This document shows positions 59,250 to 64,000 of a stretch of 64,000 nucleotides of DNA, one piece after another. The notes beneath the pieces are model-generated. The model made no database searches, was not told the origin of the DNA, and saw nothing but the letters and a program-made list of their open reading frames with translations. Source of the DNA: Leucobacter sp. OH1287. GTDB lineage: Bacteria; Actinomycetota; Actinomycetes; Actinomycetales; Microbacteriaceae. The first letter of the stretch is position 1. Each line of letters begins with the position of its first letter. A program made the position numbers and the translations under genes. The stretch lies in assembly GCF_003859945.1 (NCBI RefSeq), contig NZ_RQYM01000003.1, positions 1 to 64,000 on the forward strand, in the 5' to 3' direction.

Positions 59250-61256
59250 ATGGCGAAAAAGCCAAAGCGGGGTTTTAAAGCCCCTAAAAACTATGAGCCC
59301 AATCGCGGCAAAAAACAGCACCGCAAGGGTGGAAACAGGGCTGCTACCGGCGGCCGCCGAGGCTACGGTGATGACTTCGCGGATCGACGCGAGCAGCGTT
59401 TCTCTGACCGTGGCAAGTTCGGGTATCGCGCTGACCGTCAGCCCGGACGCTATGCGGATCACGGCACCCGCGGTGGTTTCCGAGGTGACCACCTTGATGA
59501 GCGCCGTGGCAGCGACTACCGCCGGGATTACCGCGGAGAAGGCCGCGGGGAACGTCGTCACGACTTCCGTGGGGAGCGTCATCACGACTTCCGTGGGGAG
59601 CGCCGAGAGGATTTCCGTTTCGACAGGCGGGACGACTATCGCGGTGATCGCCGCACCGACTATCGGGGAGAGGATCGCCGGGAGCGCCGCGACGACTACC
59701 GTGGTGAGGCTCGCCGGGAGCGCCGCGAGTTTGGGCGCCGGAACTTCGAGCAGCGCGATCGCCAAGGATTCGAGCGTGATAGGGCGGATCGCTGGGGCGG
59801 TGAACGCTCAGGCCGTGACCGGGACTTCCGGGAAGAGCGCGACTTTCAACGGCACGAGGCCAACCGCTTCAGCAACGCCCGTAAAAAACAGCGCGGTGAC
59901 CGCGGCGCCTGGTCAGATTTTAGTCCGAACCGGCACCGTGATGGCGGATCCACCCGCGGCGCAAAACAGGGCGGCTACCAGCCACCCGAGGATGTGGTGC
60001 TTGACAGGTTAGAGGCGAAGCAGACCAGCGCGGCCGATGTGGTTGACAGCACCTTCGCCGATCTCGGGCTGGGCGCTGGGATTGTTGAGGCGCTCGCGGA
60101 ACTGGGCGCGACCAAGCCGTTCCCGATTCAGGCGGCAACTATTCCTGACGTGCTGTCGGGCGTTGACGTGCTCGGGCGCGGACGCACCGGATCCGGCAAA
60201 ACCATCGCGTTTGGTGCGTCGCTGATTGAGCGGTTGCTACAGCTGAAATCCGAGGGCCTGTTTGATAATGATCCATCCCGCCCGAAGCGTAAACGCGTGG
60301 TTAATGAGCGGCGTGAACGCACCCAGGGCCGTGCCCCGAAGGCGCTGATTTTAGCGCCAACTCGCGAGCTTGCCCTGCAGATTGACCGCACTGTGCAGCC
60401 GATTGCACGCGCGGTTGGGTTCTTCACAACCCAGGTTGTTGGCGGTGCTCCGATTGAACGGCAGCAGCACGCGCTGCGCCGCGGCGTCGATATTGTTGTT
60501 GGCACACCGGGTCGGGTTGAGGATCTGATTGAGCGCGGCGACCTGCAGATTGGGCAGGTGGCGATTGCGGTGCTTGACGAGGCGGATCACATGGCGGAGC
60601 TCGGGTTTGTTGAGCCGGTGCAGCGGATCCTGCGGGGCATCGCGCCAAACTCGCAGAAGCTGCTGTTTTCGGCGACGCTTGACCAGCAGGTTGCGAAGCT
60701 GGTTAGTGAATTCCTACAGGATCCGGCGGTGCACGAGGTTGCTGGTGAGGCTCACGGCAATATCGACCACCATGTGCTTGTTGTTTTGCGTGAGGATAAA
60801 GACGAGGTGCTGCAGGAGCTGGTGCGCGGCGCAACCGGTCCGACGATTGTGTTCACTCGCACACGCGCATACGCTGAAATGGTGCGGGAGTTGTGCGAGG
60901 ATGCCGGTGTTATGGCGGTTGATTTGCACGGCAATCTCAACCAGAATCGCCGTGAGCGCAACCTGAAACGCTTCACCGACGGCAAGGTTAATGTGCTGGT
61001 TGCAACCGATGTTGCGGCGCGAGGCATTCACGTTGATGATGTGGCGCTGGTTGTGCAGGCGGATCCGCCAGACGACTACAAGAGCTATCTTCACCGTGCC
61101 GGTCGCACCGGCCGTGCCGGTCGCGATGGCACAGTTGTGACGGTTATTCCGCGCAATCGCAGGCGTCGCACCGAGCAGCTGTTTAAGAACGCGCAGCTTG
61201 AACCGGCATACTTCGGCGATTTTGAGCCGGGGGATCAGCAGGACTGGGCAGCCTAG
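59250..61256 (+). CDS. DEAD-box RNA helicase with Arg/Gly/Asp/Glu-rich N-terminal region
   Basis: A 668-residue helicase from ATG 59250. Residues 1-235 are low complexity with repeats such as RRDDYRGD and RHDFRGER; most bacterial relatives carry their basic RG region at the C-terminus instead. The helicase core starts near residue 255: Q motif with FPIQAATIP, motif I GRGRTGSGKT, PTRELALQ, DEAD in VLDEADHMAEL, SAT in LLFSATLD and motif VI HRAGRTGRAGRDG. It unwinds RNA in ribosome assembly or mRNA turnover, perhaps at low temperature (family knowledge). A 240-base upstream region holds several T/G-rich stretches, TTAGACT near 59117 and no gene. Confidence 0.92.
   Translation: MAKKPKRGFKAPKNYEPNRGKKQHRKGGNRAATGGRRGYGDDFADRREQRFSDRGKFGYRADRQPGRYADHGTRGGFRGDHLDERRGSDYRRDYRGEGRGERRHDFRGERHHDFRGERREDFRFDRRDDYRGDRRTDYRGEDRRERRDDYRGEARRERREFGRRNFEQRDRQGFERDRADRWGGERSGRDRDFREERDFQRHEANRFSNARKKQRGDRGAWSDFSPNRHRDGGSTRGAKQGGYQPPEDVVLDRLEAKQTSAADVVDSTFADLGLGAGIVEALAELGATKPFPIQAATIPDVLSGVDVLGRGRTGSGKTIAFGASLIERLLQLKSEGLFDNDPSRPKRKRVVNERRERTQGRAPKALILAPTRELALQIDRTVQPIARAVGFFTTQVVGGAPIERQQHALRRGVDIVVGTPGRVEDLIERGDLQIGQVAIAVLDEADHMAELGFVEPVQRILRGIAPNSQKLLFSATLDQQVAKLVSEFLQDPAVHEVAGEAHGNIDHHVLVVLREDKDEVLQELVRGATGPTIVFTRTRAYAEMVRELCEDAGVMAVDLHGNLNQNRRERNLKRFTDGKVNVLVATDVAARGIHVDDVALVVQADPPDDYKSYLHRAGRTGRAGRDGTVVTVIPRNRRRRTEQLFKNAQLEPAYFGDFEPGDQQDWAA
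59553..59600. repeat. 24-bp tandem repeat in the helicase N-terminal region
   Basis: CACGACTTCCGTGGGGAGCG starts at 59559 and again at 59583, in frame, encoding HDFRGER twice. Degenerate GACTACCG/CGCGGTGA units surround it. Confidence 0.75.
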
Positions 61257-61333
61257 CAGCTAGGCCGCACGCAGCCCGGAATATATTGCAGCAAGCTACA
61301 ACAAAAAACTGTTTAGTTTGTAGGATTCCTCCA

Positions 61334-61384
61334 AAATATCTCCGCTGGGGAGTGATAAACTTGTGTCACCCAGCGGAGATATTT
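61334..61384. promoter_or_regulatory. Perfect 16-bp inverted repeat upstream of acyl-CoA oxidase
   Basis: AAATATCTCCGCTGGG (61334-61349) returns exactly inverted as CCCAGCGGAGATATTT (61369-61384) around 19 bases that include TGATAAACTTGTGTCA. It lies 77 bases after the helicase stop and 93 before the oxidase start. It may be a terminator, although no clean T-run follows, or an operator of the oxidase gene. Confidence 0.7.
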
Positions 61385-61477
61385 GCGTCTTTGGGGTGGG
61401 TTGCGTATCGTTTCTAAGCAAAGCCGCAAAGCAGCAACACAACAGCGCAGGTTAGAGCGCAGAAACGACGGTGCAAA

Positions 61478-63535
61478 ATGACACAGCAAAACAGCAAAAC
61501 CGCTGCTGACAACACTGAAGTTAGCAGCAAAGAGGCAGCAGGATCCGCGCCAAAAATTGATATTGCCGCGGTTAATGACGCGCTCATGGGCAAGTGGAAG
61601 AAGGAGCGGCTGGAGTCGCGCGCGGTTGCCTCAGACAGTAAATACCACACGGTTTACGGGCTCAGCCTTGAAGAGAATCGCGATCTGACACTTAAACGCC
61701 TGCAGTATCTCGCTGATGCGGGGGCGGTGCAGCGCGCCTTCCCGGTTGAATACGGTGGATCCGACAACCAGGGCGGTAACCTGGCTGCGTTCGGCGAGCT
61801 GGTTTTTGCGGATCCGTCACTGCAGATCAAAAGCGGTGTGCAGTGGGGTCTGTTTGGGGCGGCGATTCTGCACCTCGGCACCAAACCACACCACGATAAA
61901 TGGCTGCCGGATGTGCTCACCCTGAAGCTGCCCGGTGCCTTCGCGATGACGGAGATCGGTCACGGCTCCGATGTTGCCTCCATCGCAACAACGGCGACCT
62001 ATGATCCTGAGACGGAGGAGTTTGAGATCCACACCCCGTATCGTGCGGCGTGGAAGGAGTTCCTCGGCAACGCAGCACTGCACGGGCAGGCTGCGGTTGT
62101 GTTCGCGCAGCTGATCACCGGCGGCGTCAACTATGGTGTGCACGCGTTCTTCGTGCCGATCCGCACCCCGGAAGGGGAGCTGCTGCCCGGAGTTGGCGCG
62201 GAGGATGACGGTTACAAGGGCGGCCTCAACGGTATTGATAATGGGCGACTGCATTTTACTCACGTGCGGATCCCGCGCACCAACCTGCTTGACCGCTACG
62301 GCACCGTTGCTGCTGACGGCAGCTACAGTTCACCGATTAAATCACCCGGTCGGAGATTCTTTACGATGCTTGGAGCGCTTGTGCAGGGGCGTGTTTCGCT
62401 CGACGGTGCCGCAGTTAATGTGATGCAGGCGGCGCTGACAATCGCGATTAAATACGGCAGTGAGCGGCGCCAGTTCCCGGGCGCAGACGGGAAAGAACGG
62501 GTGCTGCTGGATTACGGGCTCCACCAGCGACGGCTGCTGCCGCGACTGGCGCAGAGCTACGCGATGCAGTTTGCACACGAGAAACTGCTGCGATTCTTTG
62601 ACGAGGTGTTCTCGGGTGTTAACGACACCGACACCTCTAGGCAGGATCTTGAAACCTTCGCGGCGGCGCTGAAACCGCTGTCGACCTGGGCAGCGCTCGA
62701 CACACTGCAGACCGCCAGGGAGGCATGCGGCGGCGCCGGGTTTATTGCGAAGAACCGGCTGACCAGCTGGTATCAGGATCTTGATATCTACGTCACCTTT
62801 GAGGGCGACAACCATGTGCTGCTGCAGCTGGTGGGTAAGCGACTGCTGACCGACTTCGCTAAACAGTTCCAGGGTGAGAGCCCCCGTACCGTAGCCGCTA
62901 AGGTAGCGCAGCAGCGGGTTGCTGAGGGGATCGCTAAGTTTGGGCTGAGGCAGGTTGCGCAGGATGTTGCGGATCTTGGACAGACCTCCCGTGCGATTGA
63001 CGCCCTGCAAAACCCTGAAACACAGCATCAGCTGCTGAGCCAGCGCGTCAACACCATGATTTCTGAGATTGCGTTCGCGATGCCAAAGACCAGAGACAAG
63101 GCAGCCAAAGAGGCGGCGTTTAACGCGAATCAGGCGAAACTGATTGCCGCGGCTAAGGCGCACGCTGAGCTTTTACAGTGGGAGGCGTTTACTGAGGCGG
63201 TTGAGCAGTTTAGCGGTGACACCCGCACGGTGATCACCTGGCTGCGTGATCTGTTTGCTTTCAAACTGTTTGAAGACAACGCCGCCTGGTACCTGCAGCA
63301 CGGTATCCTCAGCGGACAGCGGGTTTCTGCGGTCACCGCCTACATTGACAGGCTGTGCCAGCGGATCCGCACCCAGGCTCTCGATTTAGTTGACGCCTTT
63401 GGGCTCACCGATGAACTGCTGCGCGCCGAGATAGCCACTGGAATTGAGGCGGAACGGCAGCGGGAGGCGCAGGAGTATGTTGAGAAACAGCGGCAGGACG
63501 GCAACCTGCCCGTGTCGGAGAAGTCGTTAAGCTAG
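61478..63535 (+). CDS. Acyl-CoA oxidase / dehydrogenase-like flavoprotein
   Basis: A 685-residue protein of the acyl-CoA oxidase type, twice the size of an acyl-CoA dehydrogenase. The FAD/substrate region has FAMTEIGHGSDVASIATTA, the middle domain GLNGIDNGRLHFTHVRIPR, and the C-terminal domain REACGGAGFIAKNRLTSWYQ and TFEGDNHVLLQLVGKRLL, the oxidase signature with the likely catalytic Glu. It would oxidise fatty acyl-CoA to the enoyl form, the first step of beta-oxidation. No other beta-oxidation gene is adjacent. A long inverted repeat lies upstream and a terminator follows. Confidence 0.9.
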   Translation: MTQQNSKTAADNTEVSSKEAAGSAPKIDIAAVNDALMGKWKKERLESRAVASDSKYHTVYGLSLEENRDLTLKRLQYLADAGAVQRAFPVEYGGSDNQGGNLAAFGELVFADPSLQIKSGVQWGLFGAAILHLGTKPHHDKWLPDVLTLKLPGAFAMTEIGHGSDVASIATTATYDPETEEFEIHTPYRAAWKEFLGNAALHGQAAVVFAQLITGGVNYGVHAFFVPIRTPEGELLPGVGAEDDGYKGGLNGIDNGRLHFTHVRIPRTNLLDRYGTVAADGSYSSPIKSPGRRFFTMLGALVQGRVSLDGAAVNVMQAALTIAIKYGSERRQFPGADGKERVLLDYGLHQRRLLPRLAQSYAMQFAHEKLLRFFDEVFSGVNDTDTSRQDLETFAAALKPLSTWAALDTLQTAREACGGAGFIAKNRLTSWYQDLDIYVTFEGDNHVLLQLVGKRLLTDFAKQFQGESPRTVAAKVAQQRVAEGIAKFGLRQVAQDVADLGQTSRAIDALQNPETQHQLLSQRVNTMISEIAFAMPKTRDKAAKEAAFNANQAKLIAAAKAHAELLQWEAFTEAVEQFSGDTRTVITWLRDLFAFKLFEDNAAWYLQHGILSGQRVSAVTAYIDRLCQRIRTQALDLVDAFGLTDELLRAEIATGIEAERQREAQEYVEKQRQDGNLPVSEKSLS

Positions 63536-63570
63536 GCGTGTAAATCCTGCCCCTAGTGCAGTAAAGAAAT

Positions 63571-63614
63571 CCAGGCTCTGCTGAGTATACCCCGCTTAGC
63601 AGGGCCTGGTTTTT
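63571..63614 (+). terminator. Rho-independent terminator after the acyl-CoA oxidase
   Basis: CCAGGC-T-CTGCT pairs with AGCAG-G-GCCTGG (63571-63608), followed by TTTTTA. Confidence 0.85.
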
Positions 63615-63651
63615 ATATACGCTGTCGCGCCTCCCGCAGCCGCAACGCTAG

Positions 63652-64000
<349 letters not shown>

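Noticed and set aside
59293-60012. Long alternative frame over the helicase N-terminal repeats
   Set aside because: Ser/Thr/Ala-rich shadow produced by the repetitive DNA; the DEAD-box frame continues into an intact core.

Overview
The window is a gene-dense actinobacterial chromosome segment of moderately high G+C. Gene content and order fit the family Microbacteriaceae: rplJ-rplL behind an L10 leader, the pccB/accE carboxylase pair beside birA, a Flp/Tad cluster running into topA-tmk, purF and purM beside a DUF3073 gene and a sterol-carrier-like protein, and a large helicase-like protein of a type I associate with this family. The family assignment is an inference from gene content. I see no rRNA, tRNA, CRISPR array, insertion sequence or integrase.

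Layout. 1-7.7 kb: end of a membrane protein, a CYTH triphosphatase-like protein, a uracil permease and a 1456-residue helicase-like protein whose Walker motifs are degenerate. 7.8-9.7 kb: a lower-G+C pair, a secreted trypsin-like protease and a lipoprotein. 9.8-13.4 kb: acyl-CoA carboxylase epsilon and beta subunits, divergent from biotin ligase and a PH-domain membrane protein. 13.4-16 kb: a YqaJ-type nuclease, an OmpR-type response regulator and a lipid kinase. 16-18.2 kb: L10 leader, rplJ, rplL, mscL. 18.2-20.9 kb: small lipoprotein-like genes (one apparently frameshifted), an unknown gene and a DUF808 protein. 20.9-30.5 kb: ackA-pta divergent from dnaX, then recR, aspartokinase and asd. 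30.5-34.8 kb: phosphoesterase and bifunctional penicillin-binding protein, divergent from a DUF4177-like gene and RidA. 34.8-38.5 kb: a two-component/ABC exporter operon in which the histidine kinase is split over two overlapping frames. 38.7-45.6 kb: compact Tad pilus genes, topA, tmk. 45.6-58 kb: purL, purQ, purS, purC, purD, purF and purM, interleaved with membrane, SRPBCC, sterol-carrier and TatA genes. 58-64 kb: DUF3073, a surface protein, a DEAD-box helicase with an Arg/Gly/Asp/Glu-rich N-terminus, acyl-CoA oxidase and the start of a prolyl aminopeptidase.

Functionally the window joins de novo purine synthesis (seven enzyme genes), the first two steps of the aspartate family pathway, acetate/acetyl-CoA interconversion, biotin-dependent acyl-CoA carboxylation, cell-wall polymerisation and core replication/repair.

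The strongest genome-scale signal is the palindrome GGATCC. It occurs about 100 times (hand count), roughly five times the composition expectation, and lies in all three codon phases. Other recurrent signals are a -10-like hexamer 6-7 bases before the start codon of many genes (leaderless architecture) and short tandem duplications that include the stop codon at several gene ends.
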